Shown: piece by piece, positions 8,170 to 16,677 of the stretch
How the letters are laid out: each line of letters begins with the position of its first letter
Numbering within the stretch: the stretch's first letter is position 1
Source: Candidatus Nanopelagicales bacterium
GTDB lineage: Bacteria; Actinomycetota; Actinomycetes; S36-B12
Assembly: GCA_028825115.1 (NCBI GenBank)
Contig: JAPKAV010000010.1
Location: forward strand, 1 to 36,684
Direction of reading: 5' to 3'
DNA length: 36,684 nucleotides
Notes under the pieces: generated by a model
The model's input: the letters and a program-made list of their open reading frames with translations, nothing else
The model's database searches: none
Told to the model about the DNA's origin: nothing
Translations under genes and position numbers: made by a program

Positions 8170-9657
8170 TCAGGTATCCAGGTTTACACACACGGTTTTA
8201 ACTTGGGTGTAATCGTTGAACACCTCATGCCCCATCTCTCTTCCCCAACCAGATTCCTTATAACCACCGAATGGCATCGCTGGATCGAAAACCTGATAGC
8301 AATTGACCCATACGCTGCCTGCTTGAAATTGCGCTGCGACTTTATGAGCCGTGGATATATTTTTGGTCCAGATACCGCCCGCCAGACCATAAGCCGACCT
8401 GTTTGCAGCTCTCACCACTTCTTCTGTGTCTGTGAATTTTAGGGCGACTACTACCGGCCCAAAGATTTCCTCTTGGACTATTTTCTGATCTTCTCGCGCG
8501 TCAGCAAAGACGGTGGGAGCCACGTAGTAGCCCTGCGTGTCAATTTGAGTCCCACCAGTCACTGTTCGCGCACCCTCACTAACTCCACTTTGAAGATATC
8601 CTGTAACTCGGTCCAAATGTTGTGCTGAGGCAAGCGGGCCAATTTCGCTTGTTGGATCGAATCCATCACCCACCTTTATGTTTTTCGCGACTTCAGCGAT
8701 ACCTGCCACTACTTCGTCGTATACATTTTCGTGCACATAAAGCCGGGACCCAGCTGCGCAAGCTTGTCCAGCGTTGAAGAAGATTCCATTTGCAGAGCCG
8801 CCAATCGCTGCTTCAATGTCTGCATCTGGAAAAATGATATTTGCGCTTTTTCCACCGAGTTCCAAAGAGAGCCGCTTCAGGTTTCCTTTAGATGCATCGA
8901 CTATTCGCCGGCCTGTTGTGGTGGATCCCGTGAACGAAATTTTATCAATACCCATGTGTTCGGTCATGGTTTGGCCTGTTCTACCGCCGAACCCGGGAAT
9001 CACATTGAGCACGCCTGGCGGAATCCCAGCCTCCAGAGCTAACTCACCTAACATGAGTGCCGTTAATGGAGTTTGCTCGGCTGGCTTGAGGATCACCGTG
9101 TTTCCCGCCGCGAGGGCAGGGGCAACCTTCCATGCCGCAATGACGAGCGGAAAATTCCAAGGGACAATACAACCAACGACTCCGATTGGTTCGCGTCTGG
9201 TGTATACGTGGAAGTCACCTCCCGCCGAGATTGGGATGGTATTTCCTTCTATCTTCGTGGCCCAACCTGACATGTAATGAAACATGCGAGCTGCAGATGG
9301 GACGGAGCCGTGGCGGGCAATTGAAAAAGGCTGTCCCTGATCTAGCGTCTCGACCCGGCCAATCTCATCGGCATTCTCTAAGAGTAAGTCACCCAATCGC
9401 CACAATGCAGCCGATCGATCCAAAGGAGTCATGTTGCGCCACGGCCCTTCTTCAAATGCCTTCCGTGAAGACTCGACAGCTCTATTCACGTCCTCCGGGC
9501 CAGCCTCTGAAACACGGGTGAATACCTGGCCCGTTGATGGATTGTAGACGTCAAATTCCGCCCCATCGGCAGCATCAACCCATTCCCCATGAATAAGCAA
9601 GCGTGTTCGGTCAATGGCTTTAGTTGGATCTGGTGTGTGGTTTGCCGTTGTTGTCAT
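8170..9657 (-). CDS. Aldehyde dehydrogenase (NAD(P)-dependent)
   Basis: The protein has 495 residues and a strong AAAGGAG site before ATG 9657. Catalytic elements are Asn168 in PWNFP, Lys191 in ILKPAEQ, the FTGSTTTGR cofactor loop, Glu266 in LELGGKS, and nucleophile Cys300 in NAGQACAAGSR. The overall pattern is that of the betaine/aromatic/aliphatic aldehyde dehydrogenase class. It oxidises an aldehyde to the acid and sits directly downstream of an NDMA-type alcohol dehydrogenase gene, so the two probably act in sequence, alcohol to aldehyde to acid. The natural aldehyde is unknown. Confidence 0.95.
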   Translation of the reverse strand: MTTTANHTPDPTKAIDRTRLLIHGEWVDAADGAEFDVYNPSTGQVFTRVSEAGPEDVNRAVESSRKAFEEGPWRNMTPLDRSAALWRLGDLLLENADEIGRVETLDQGQPFSIARHGSVPSAARMFHYMSGWATKIEGNTIPISAGGDFHVYTRREPIGVVGCIVPWNFPLVIAAWKVAPALAAGNTVILKPAEQTPLTALMLGELALEAGIPPGVLNVIPGFGGRTGQTMTEHMGIDKISFTGSTTTGRRIVDASKGNLKRLSLELGGKSANIIFPDADIEAAIGGSANGIFFNAGQACAAGSRLYVHENVYDEVVAGIAEVAKNIKVGDGFDPTSEIGPLASAQHLDRVTGYLQSGVSEGARTVTGGTQIDTQGYYVAPTVFADAREDQKIVQEEIFGPVVVALKFTDTEEVVRAANRSAYGLAGGIWTKNISTAHKVAAQFQAGSVWVNCYQVFDPAMPFGGYKESGWGREMGHEVFNDYTQVKTVCVNLDT

Positions 9658-9690
9658 CTTTTTTTCTCCTTTGGGTAATATGTGGAAAAA

Positions 9691-10806
9691 TCAGTGCTCA
9701 TGGATCAAGACGCCACGAATGTTCTTGCCCGAGTGCATATCGGCGTAGGCCTCATTGACTTGTTCAATCGTATAAGTGTTGGTAATCAACTCGTCCAGTT
9801 TGATCCGGCCCTCCTTGTACATCTGGAGAAGTCGAGGGATATCGACGGTGGGATTGCACAGCCCGTAGAGCACTCCTTGGATTCGTTTTGAGAAGTTGGT
9901 AAAGTCCTGCGGACTTATAGCTATCGACTTCTCATACGAACCCACCGCTGCCAGCACACATGTGCCTGCTTTCCCTGTTACTTCAAACGCCTCTCCGAGG
10001 AGATCACCGTCTACACGGCCCACTGTGACGATTGCGACATCCACGCCTTGCCCATTAGTCAATTCTCCGATTCGGTTTTTTGCTTCTTCGATACTGGGGA
10101 AAACCTCAGTAGCACCAAATTCAAGTGCCATCTTCCGCTTGAACTCCACCGGTTCGGCGACCAAAATGTGATCCGCACCAGCGTGTTTAGCGCCTTGAAC
10201 CGCATTCATTCCGACGCCACCTACTCCCATGACGAGTACGACATCTCCAGCTCGGACCGGTCCACCGTTCACAGCGGCCCCGTAACCGGTAGCAACACCA
10301 CAGGAGACAAGACAGGCCACGTCAAAGCCGATATCTTTAGGCAACTTGACTGTTTGTGATTCATGGCACACCAAATGATTAGCGAATGTTCCCAAACGAG
10401 TCACTCCGCCAATTCCTTTTCCCGAGTCGGCCAGATGGAATCGTGCGCTTCCATCCATCGCCATGCCGTGCTCCATTCCAGCACCGTTATTGCAAATATA
10501 TGACATGCCTCGTGCGCAGTATCGGCAAGTTCCACACGCGGGAATGAACAGCGTTGATACGTGGTCCCCAACCTCAACGCGACTCACTTTAGATCCAACT
10601 TTGACTACGACCCCCGCCCCTTCATGGCCGCCTACCATGGGAAGCGTTACGGGGATGTCGCCAGTGACAAAGTGATCGTCTGAGTGGCACAGCCCGCTGG
10701 CCATTACTTTAATAAGCACTTCAAAATCCTGTGGTTCGTCTAACTCGAGATCCTCCACCTTCCATTCCCCACCGATTTCATGGATTACCGCACCTCTTAC
10801 CTTCAT
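9691..10806 (-). CDS. Zn-dependent alcohol dehydrogenase, NDMA-dependent (mycofactocin-associated) type, copy 1
   Basis: The start is set at ATG 10806, which has a GAGGAG site; an in-frame codon at 10833 lacks one. The protein has 371 residues. Catalytic zinc ligands are Cys40 and His61 (GGHEGAG) with a Cys in SCGVATGYG. Structural zinc cysteines are 91, 94, 97 and 105, and VMGVGGVGMNA is the nucleotide fold. The sequence resembles the Rxyl_3153-type family, whose members hold NAD(H) tightly and occur in genomes that make mycofactocin. It should oxidise a primary or secondary alcohol and pass electrons to mycofactocin rather than to free NAD (family knowledge). It is a paralogue of the dehydrogenase at 19528-20637. 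Confidence 0.93.
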   Translation of the reverse strand: MKVRGAVIHEIGGEWKVEDLELDEPQDFEVLIKVMASGLCHSDDHFVTGDIPVTLPMVGGHEGAGVVVKVGSKVSRVEVGDHVSTLFIPACGTCRYCARGMSYICNNGAGMEHGMAMDGSARFHLADSGKGIGGVTRLGTFANHLVCHESQTVKLPKDIGFDVACLVSCGVATGYGAAVNGGPVRAGDVVLVMGVGGVGMNAVQGAKHAGADHILVAEPVEFKRKMALEFGATEVFPSIEEAKNRIGELTNGQGVDVAIVTVGRVDGDLLGEAFEVTGKAGTCVLAAVGSYEKSIAISPQDFTNFSKRIQGVLYGLCNPTVDIPRLLQMYKEGRIKLDELITNTYTIEQVNEAYADMHSGKNIRGVLIHEH

Positions 10807-10853
10807 TAGACTTCTCCTCTCGTCATTAGCCATAAATTTTTACACCCGTGAGA

Positions 10854-11888
10854 TTAAACTGCCTCGAGTGCTATCCGTTTACGTTCACTTCGCGCAGCTA
10901 CAATTTTGGACAGAACCACCGCAATCACCAGCGCGCCACCATAAAAGAGGTACTGCACGTATTGGGGGAAACCCATAAGTTGCAGTCCGGTGATTCCAGT
11001 CACGAGGAAGTAGACAGCAATAAACGTTCCCCAGGGATTAAATCGGCCAATCCGAATAGTCGTTGAACCTAGGAATGCCGCAGCGAATGCCGGTAATAAA
11101 AAACCTGCACCAGAAGTCGTGTCAGCGCTGCCTGTGGTTCCTACATAGACCACACCCGCGAGTGAAGCAACGGTGGCTGAAAGTGTGAGCCCTAGGAGCC
11201 GAGACCGACTTACCGGTACTCCATTAAGTCTCGCTACATCCTTGTTTTGTCCGATGAAAAGTAAACGCTGACCGAAGGCCGTGTACTCGAACATGTACCA
11301 CACCACAAGACACAACAACATCGCATAGTAAAAATCGACTGGGATCCCAAAAAAAGGCTTCGCCAAAACAGCTTCTGACAATGCGGGATCCACCCCAGTG
11401 ATTGTTCGGGTATTGGAAATCATGTACGAGATCCCTACGATTACGGTTCCCATACCCAAGGTCACGATAAATGGATTTATGTCAAACTTCGTCACGATAA
11501 AACCGTTAAAAAGCCCTACGAGAATCCCTGCGAAAACAGCGACAACCGCTGCAGCCCACACTGGCCACCCGTAATTTACATTTAAAGCCGCAACCGTTAC
11601 AGCGGACATCGCTAAAACAGATCCAATTGACAAATCGTAGTCTCCAGCACGCAGTGGGATAATCAAACCCAGTGCCAAAATAAGGAGCACCGCCTGAGAG
11701 CCGAGCATGTTCGAAAGGTTGGCCAGTGTTGGGAAGGTGTCGGGAATCACAAGCGCGAAGAACACTATGAGCACGGCCCAGACACCAATGAGGGCAAACC
11801 GCTCTGGCTCTTTTGCTTTCTTCACCAACTTACTTGACTGCACGGGATCCCCGGATTGATTATTTGGTGTTTTATCGATGATGCTCAC
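10854..11888 (-). CDS. Ribose-type ABC transporter permease
   Basis: The protein has 344 residues, mostly hydrophobic, with about ten predicted transmembrane segments and cytoplasmic Lys-rich ends. It contains GDYDLSIGSVLAMSAV and NGFIVTKFDINPFIVTLGMGTVIVGI, hallmarks of the RbsC/BPD_transp_2 family. The GTG start overlaps the ATPase stop as GTGA and has an AAGGGAG site. It forms the channel of a CUT2-like importer with the ATPase and binding lipoprotein encoded upstream. Only one permease gene is present, so it probably works as a homodimer, as in RbsC. The cargo is not evident; the family imports pentoses and other small polar molecules. Confidence 0.94.
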   Translation of the reverse strand: MSIIDKTPNNQSGDPVQSSKLVKKAKEPERFALIGVWAVLIVFFALVIPDTFPTLANLSNMLGSQAVLLILALGLIIPLRAGDYDLSIGSVLAMSAVTVAALNVNYGWPVWAAAVVAVFAGILVGLFNGFIVTKFDINPFIVTLGMGTVIVGISYMISNTRTITGVDPALSEAVLAKPFFGIPVDFYYAMLLCLVVWYMFEYTAFGQRLLFIGQNKDVARLNGVPVSRSRLLGLTLSATVASLAGVVYVGTTGSADTTSGAGFLLPAFAAAFLGSTTIRIGRFNPWGTFIAVYFLVTGITGLQLMGFPQYVQYLFYGGALVIAVVLSKIVAARSERKRIALEAV

Positions 11889-13468
11889 GTGGCTCCCTTG
11901 GAGTAGACAGATGCGGCTAATGAGTCTTTGGTTATCTCGCTGCCAACGAGCTCCCCATTGAGCCGGCCGTTGCTCAAAATGATGACCCGATCAGCCATTT
12001 CAACTAACTGTTCATAATCAGAAGTGGCGCATAAAACTGCCATGCCATTTGACACTGTTGCTCTTACCAACTTAAAAATTTCACGACGAGCCCCAATATC
12101 GACGCCTTGCGTCGGCTCGTTTAACAGCATAACCTCGGGCTTGGTTTCGAGCCACTTACCAATAAGTGCCTTTTGTTGATTCCCACCGCTGAGGTTACCG
12201 AATGTGAGCTCCACGTTCGGTGGGACCACATTGAGACGCTGACATATCGCCTGCGCCTGCACTCTTAGTTTTTGCCAGCCAATCTTCCAACCCCGCCCAT
12301 GGTCGCTCACAAAGGGCAAGGATAGATTCTCAACCATCGTTAAGCCTTGTGCCGCGCCATCGGCCTTGCGGTCTGCTGGAATAAGGACTACCTGTCTACT
12401 CATCAGCTTCGCCGGGCTCGCATGCCGCATCTCCTCTTCGGCGACCGTCACCGAACCAGCCCTTAACGGTCGCGCCCCAAACAACAATTCAGGAAGTTCT
12501 TCAAATCCGGAACCAGCCAGGCCGGTAACTCCAAGGACTTCGCCCGCGCGAAGCTCGAAACTAAGGTCTCGAACTCTTTCTCCCGAGATGTTATCCGCGC
12601 TCAGCAAAGTTTTCACGTCGCTCGCATTCACAAAAGTAGACCTAGCAGTTTGAACCTCGCGCAAGCCGAGGATCATTTCAACCACGTCAGCCCTTGTGCT
12701 TTGGTTCGTGTTTCGACTACCAATGAGCTGGCCGTCTCTTAGGACGGTCACTCGGTCGGTGGATGCCAGGACCTCGTCAAGGTCATGTGAGACTAGGAGC
12801 ACAGAGTCTCCACGCTCTTTCAATTTTTGAAGCAAAGTTAATAGTAAATCTACTTGCTCGCTGGGAAGAAAAACTGTTGGTTCATCAAGAACGAGGAGCT
12901 TCGATCCACTAAATTCTTGGCCCTCTGACTCCTGATCCCCTACCGCGCGCACCACCGCGACCATGGCCCGTTGCACCGGGGACAAGGTATCAACCATCGC
13001 GCTAGGGTCCACGTCGACGTCAAACCGATTCAACAACTCAGTTGCCCTGTTTCGCTCAGAAGCCCAATTAATGCGTTTGAACAATGAATTTGCCCCGTAG
13101 AAGTCAAGAGCGAGATGCTCTAGCACTGTTGAATCAGGGACTAATCCCAAATCTTGGTGCACGAATGCCACCCCTTGTTGTCTGAGTCCACGCGGTCCCA
13201 GCGGTAAAGCAATTTCACGGCCATTAACGTGAATACGACCTCCATCGGCTTGATAAAAGCCAGCCAAGATTTTTATTAGTGTTGATTTTCCGCACCCGTT
13301 TGCACCCAGGAGGCCATGAACTTCACCCGGGTTAATTTGCAGATTGACTCCCTGAAGTGCACGCACGCCATTGAAAGACTTGGACAGCGCCTGCACGTCA
13401 AGGACAGGAACTAGGGTGGAGGCGCTTGACGCGCCCCCACCTTCGTTACCTATTGATTCTAAGTTCAC
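11885..13468 (-). CDS. Ribose-type ABC transporter ATPase with two nucleotide-binding domains
   Basis: The GTG at 13468 overlaps the stop of the binding-protein gene (GTGA) and is preferred to an in-frame TTG at 13480; the protein then has 527 residues. NBD1 has Walker A GANGCGKST and Walker B LLVLDEPT, but a degenerate signature, LSPVQR. About ten extra residues (around EGQEFSG) sit between signature and Walker B. NBD2 has a degenerate Walker A (GLAGSGFEEL), an intact LSGGNQQK signature and LLNEPTQGVD. One canonical and one degenerate site per chain is usual for RbsA/MglA proteins. It energises import together with the adjacent permease. Confidence 0.94.
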   Translation of the reverse strand: MNLESIGNEGGGASSASTLVPVLDVQALSKSFNGVRALQGVNLQINPGEVHGLLGANGCGKSTLIKILAGFYQADGGRIHVNGREIALPLGPRGLRQQGVAFVHQDLGLVPDSTVLEHLALDFYGANSLFKRINWASERNRATELLNRFDVDVDPSAMVDTLSPVQRAMVAVVRAVGDQESEGQEFSGSKLLVLDEPTVFLPSEQVDLLLTLLQKLKERGDSVLLVSHDLDEVLASTDRVTVLRDGQLIGSRNTNQSTRADVVEMILGLREVQTARSTFVNASDVKTLLSADNISGERVRDLSFELRAGEVLGVTGLAGSGFEELPELLFGARPLRAGSVTVAEEEMRHASPAKLMSRQVVLIPADRKADGAAQGLTMVENLSLPFVSDHGRGWKIGWQKLRVQAQAICQRLNVVPPNVELTFGNLSGGNQQKALIGKWLETKPEVMLLNEPTQGVDIGARREIFKLVRATVSNGMAVLCATSDYEQLVEMADRVIILSNGRLNGELVGSEITKDSLAASVYSKGAT

Positions 13469-14685
13469 CCAAGACCCCAAAGAGTCCGGTAAGCAGCCGG
13501 GTATTCGTCACCGAATCCCTTGCCACTCTCGGACGGGGTACCTGTCTCGGCAACATTGCTTGCGTCAATCAGGCGCAGCGGGTTTGCTGAACCTGGAGTA
13601 GCCGGGGCACCAAGCATGGCGCGGAACGTTGTATCGAGGTTAACGTATGCGACCCAGTCAGGATTCTCTGCTGCATCGGCACGCATGATGCCACCGGGAA
13701 TCAAGTCCATAACGGCTGGAGTACCGTTGAACGAGTAAACCCCAATGTTGCGGTCTGCAGCTGCCTGCTCAATTCCTGGAATTGCGAACAACGCCATTGA
13801 ATCATAAATGGGGATAACCGCATTGATTTCTGGGTTTGCTAGCAAAGCCGACTGAACCGCTGGCTGAATCTCTGTTGACCAATTTGGCACCTCTGAGTTC
13901 AGAAGCGTCACAACTTCTGAGCCTTCGGGTGCTTCGCTTGCCAGTGTGTCCTTGATGCTAGTTACCATTCCGGCAGACGGGCCAGTTCCTGAGGCTTCAA
14001 GCACCAGGGCCTTCACTGGCTCTCCAGCAAGATCCATGACGGAGTAAAGAGATGCAAGACGTGCACCTTCGTTGAAGGGGGCAAACGCTTCATATGGAAT
14101 GCCTTCAAGAAGAGGCTCACCTAGGTCAGAAAGGTGAAGAGGAATTACCGGAATGCCCGCGTCATTAGCGTCTTTAATCTGTGGAGCAAGCGTCTCTGGC
14201 AATGGCCCGTTGAGAACGATCGCCGATGCACCCTTTGCGATCGCCTGAGCGAATCCCTGCTGGAATGACACTGGGGTACCGTCAGATGGGAACGTAACGA
14301 AATTGATTCCAGCTTCTTCAGCTATCGCCGCCATGGCAACTTCGCCGACCTGGTAGAACTCCAGCTTACTGTCGATTGGAATGCTGTAGATCGTTTCTCC
14401 CTTGAGAGTGGAGATATCGATTGGCTCCCCTAAATCCGAGGTGCTCGGAATCAATTTGGCAGCATCAATAACTGCCGTCGCCGCCGCCACAATTGCATCC
14501 GCCTTATCGGCATTCACTTCAGCGGCATCTTCTGTCGCCTCTTCTGTCGCCTCTTCTGTCGCCTCTTCTGTCGCAGCGGCGGTAGCAGCGCCGCTGTCAG
14601 TATCCTCACTGTCGCTTCCGCAACCAGCGAGGAGCAATACCGCACTGAGTATCGGTGCGGCAATCAACAATTTGCTCTTGCGCAT
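13465..14685 (-). CDS. Substrate-binding lipoprotein of the ribose-type ABC importer
   Basis: The protein has 406 residues, with a GGAGATG site before ATG 14685. A lipoprotein signal ends in a lipobox L19-A20-G21-C22, so the mature protein is anchored to the outer face of the membrane by Cys22. A Ser/Asp/Thr/Glu-rich linker with a TEEA repeat follows, then a two-lobed periplasmic-binding fold of the sugar-binding (Peripla_BP_4) type, containing KGASAIVLNGPLPETL and NDAGIPVIPLHLSD. As the specificity element of the importer it should bind the operon's growth substrate. The family binds sugars, polyols, autoinducer-2 and similar compounds, and the ligand here is unknown. Confidence 0.92.
   Translation of the reverse strand: MRKSKLLIAAPILSAVLLLAGCGSDSEDTDSGAATAAATEEATEEATEEATEDAAEVNADKADAIVAAATAVIDAAKLIPSTSDLGEPIDISTLKGETIYSIPIDSKLEFYQVGEVAMAAIAEEAGINFVTFPSDGTPVSFQQGFAQAIAKGASAIVLNGPLPETLAPQIKDANDAGIPVIPLHLSDLGEPLLEGIPYEAFAPFNEGARLASLYSVMDLAGEPVKALVLEASGTGPSAGMVTSIKDTLASEAPEGSEVVTLLNSEVPNWSTEIQPAVQSALLANPEINAVIPIYDSMALFAIPGIEQAAADRNIGVYSFNGTPAVMDLIPGGIMRADAAENPDWVAYVNLDTTFRAMLGAPATPGSANPLRLIDASNVAETGTPSESGKGFGDEYPAAYRTLWGLG
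14528..14575 (-). repeat. Four 12-bp tandem repeats coding for the TEEA linker
   Basis: On the plus strand the unit is TCTTCTGTCGCC; four copies occur, the last ending in A instead of C. On the coding strand each gives four residues of an acidic spacer (Thr-Glu-Glu-Ala) between the lipidated cysteine and the binding domain. The repeat preserves frame, so copy changes would tune the tether length. Confidence 0.92.
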
Positions 14686-14741
14686 GTCATCTCCATCTTT
14701 TCATTGTGAGCGATTTGCCCGGTTTATATTTTGATTGTGTA

Positions 14742-15611
14742 TCATCTCGACACGAGATCTGGAGTTTCTTGTAGATCTTGATAGATTCGAGATATTGAGC
14801 GAAGTTGAAATATGTTGATCATGTCGTCTGAGTAGCCCGCACATGAATCCGTCGCGACGTGAATGTTGTCTTCAAATCGAATTTCCTCCGCCACCTGCTG
14901 AAGCTCGTGTCCGCGATCCATGCGCTCGGCTACTTGGGTGACTACTTGCCGACCAAGTTCCCGATAGCGTTGGACACCAGCACGATCCGTTACCTCACCG
15001 TGTCCCGGGACGACGTACACATAGTCGTAGCAGTCCACGGCATCCAAGGCGTCAAACCAGTCAACAATCTTGGAATCCTGAAATGAAGGCAAACCGGCTT
15101 CGCACACTACGTCACCGGAGAAAATTACCTTGTCTTCCGCAAAGTAGGTGATAACACTGTTGCGCGTGTGGCCTGGTCGATGCGTCAACTCAACAGACGC
15201 ATCACCTAAGTGAATATCCATCTTGGAATCGAAAACGATGTTGGGTGCCCGAACCTGATACTCATTTTCAAAAATACTCACAGACATTGGGTCAATCCGT
15301 TTCATGAGATCTACTAGGTACTCGCGTGAGGGAGCCTCTGAACTTAAGAGTCGTTCACGTGTATCTGTATGTCCCACAACATCGCCGGGCATGACATAGT
15401 TGCCAATTGTGTGATCTGGGTGATGGTCACTGTTGACCACAAATCTAATCTCCCCAAACTGTTCGGCGTATTTGCGCCATTTCTTGGCGTCACTGAGGCA
15501 ATGAGGTGAGTCAATTAGAACGAGTCCTTCACTGCCCACAACAATCGAGTTGTTGCTGCCAAAGTACTCAGTTTCTACAATTACCTTCGGCGTGATTCTT
15601 TGTGGTGACAT
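14742..15611 (-). CDS. Metallo-beta-lactamase-fold hydrolase with an altered first metal ligand
   Basis: The protein has 289 residues from ATG 15611, with a GGGAG site inside the cupin gene's 3' end. Motifs are SDHHPDH at residues 61-67 (canonical HxHxDH), PGHTRNS with His148, FSGDVV with Asp167, and VPGHGE with His204. The position that is usually the first His is Asp62; the remaining ligands are intact. The superfamily hydrolyses thioesters, lactones, lactams, phosphodiesters and other bonds. In this operon a lactone, lactam or thioester would fit, but the sequence does not decide. No signal peptide is seen, so the protein is cytoplasmic. Confidence 0.9.
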   Translation of the reverse strand: MSPQRITPKVIVETEYFGSNNSIVVGSEGLVLIDSPHCLSDAKKWRKYAEQFGEIRFVVNSDHHPDHTIGNYVMPGDVVGHTDTRERLLSSEAPSREYLVDLMKRIDPMSVSIFENEYQVRAPNIVFDSKMDIHLGDASVELTHRPGHTRNSVITYFAEDKVIFSGDVVCEAGLPSFQDSKIVDWFDALDAVDCYDYVYVVPGHGEVTDRAGVQRYRELGRQVVTQVAERMDRGHELQQVAEEIRFEDNIHVATDSCAGYSDDMINIFQLRSISRIYQDLQETPDLVSR

Positions 15612-15613
15612 CT

Positions 15614-15982
15614 TTACTCCCGCTCCGGAGCTATAAATGATTCTCCCAAGAAGCCGAGAAGGTTTTCGATCCGTAGCGGAGTGAAGACCTCAATAAAGAC
15701 CGCCTCACCGGTGATACTTTCACCTGAATGCAGAACTCCACGCGGGACAACCGCGACATCGCCCTCCCTCAGTGTGGATGTTTCCCCGCCAATCGTGAAA
15801 GAGATTTCTCCTTCAGTCACGATGACGCATTGTTCGGCATCGTCGTGAACGTGCGGAGGCAGCGTGGTCGGGTGTTCCCAACGGATCCGGTTGATGCCCA
15901 TTTCTTTTCCGGCAAGCGCTGTTCTAAAATTATTTGGTAAATTTTCCGTCTCGGGGACCTGGCTCCAGTTAATGACGTACAT
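15614..15982 (-). CDS. Small single-domain cupin protein
   Basis: The protein has 122 residues, with a strong AGGGAGG site before ATG 15982; this start shares bases with the upstream stop (TAATG). Cupin motif 1 reads HPTTLPPHVHDDAEQCVIVTEG, with the two His and Glu/Gln metal-ligand positions, and motif 2 reads VPRGVLHSGESI, with one His. A barrel of one conserved domain is predicted. Single cupins may be isomerases, dioxygenases, decarboxylases or ligand-binding proteins. The position between the amidase and metallo-hydrolase genes suggests a pathway enzyme acting on a small acid (inference). Confidence 0.9.
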   Translation of the reverse strand: MYVINWSQVPETENLPNNFRTALAGKEMGINRIRWEHPTTLPPHVHDDAEQCVIVTEGEISFTIGGETSTLREGDVAVVPRGVLHSGESITGEAVFIEVFTPLRIENLLGFLGESFIAPERE

Positions 15983-16677
15983 TAAGAACTGCCTCCCTTT
16001 GTAAGTTGTCGAAGTTCTTCCACAGACTCGGCCGTTGTCATGACGTCCGCATATTTTTGCCCCATGTCAAACAAGTTGACCTTGTGCACCGTTTCGCTTC
16101 GATCGTAGACAGCGTCAAAAGGAACCACCACTTTGTAGTTATAAGCGAAGGCGTCTACAACGGTGGACCGCACGCATCCACTCGTACTGCACCCAGTAAT
16201 TACTAAAGTGTCCACCCCAAGATCAATGAGATAACTGGCAAGTGGCGTACCAAAAAAGGCGCTCGGATGTTTCTTCGGCAGCATGACGTCGTGACTTTGA
16301 GGCTGCAACTCTGGCGGCATGCGGTATCCCTGTTCCGGAATATTCAAAATCGACGGCACTTTTGCACCTAACGTTCCCACATCGTAAGACTGTTTTGGTG
16401 CAACGTGCGGATACAGAACTGGTAAGTCGGACTCCCGAAAAAAGTCTAGCAAAACCTTTATGTGCTCAACCGCCTTCCAACCCTCTTCGCCCACGGCAGT
16501 TGTGTAATCTTCCAAAGCCTGATCGAAAGGCTTAGACGAGTTTCCAAGCGTCCGATACTGCACATCAATTATCAGTAAGGCAGGGCGATTACCCAATCCC
16601 GATGACCGGCCGAATCCCGCTCGTTCGTATCGGGATTCGTCCTCCTGCGAAATCACCCCTGCCCACGGCGAAGTCAT
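15982..16677 (-). CDS. Isochorismatase-like cysteine amidohydrolase
   Basis: The protein has 231 residues and an ATGA overlap with the upstream amidohydrolase gene. The catalytic triad is visible: Asp38 in LLIIDVQ, Lys135 or Lys136 before HPSAFFGT, and Cys168 in GCSTSGCVR. The stretch after the cysteine (VDAFAYNYKVVVPFDAVYDRS) resembles N-carbamoylsarcosine amidase and maleamate amidohydrolase rather than true isochorismatases. These hydrolyse a terminal amide or carbamoyl group. Coupled to a dihydropyrimidinase-like gene, it probably removes the amide or carbamoyl nitrogen after ring opening (inference). Confidence 0.92.
   Translation of the reverse strand: MTSPWAGVISQEDESRYERAGFGRSSGLGNRPALLIIDVQYRTLGNSSKPFDQALEDYTTAVGEEGWKAVEHIKVLLDFFRESDLPVLYPHVAPKQSYDVGTLGAKVPSILNIPEQGYRMPPELQPQSHDVMLPKKHPSAFFGTPLASYLIDLGVDTLVITGCSTSGCVRSTVVDAFAYNYKVVVPFDAVYDRSETVHKVNLFDMGQKYADVMTTAESVEELRQLTKGGSS

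Noticed and set aside
8774-9277. A 167-codon plus-strand open frame opposite the aldehyde dehydrogenase gene
   Set aside because: It is antisense to a complete enzyme with all catalytic residues, and has no motif or ribosome site.
14686-14741. Possible internal promoter before the binding-lipoprotein gene, from an AT-rich AATATAAAC stretch
   Set aside because: No -35 element at proper spacing is visible, and the short gap fits simple co-transcription.
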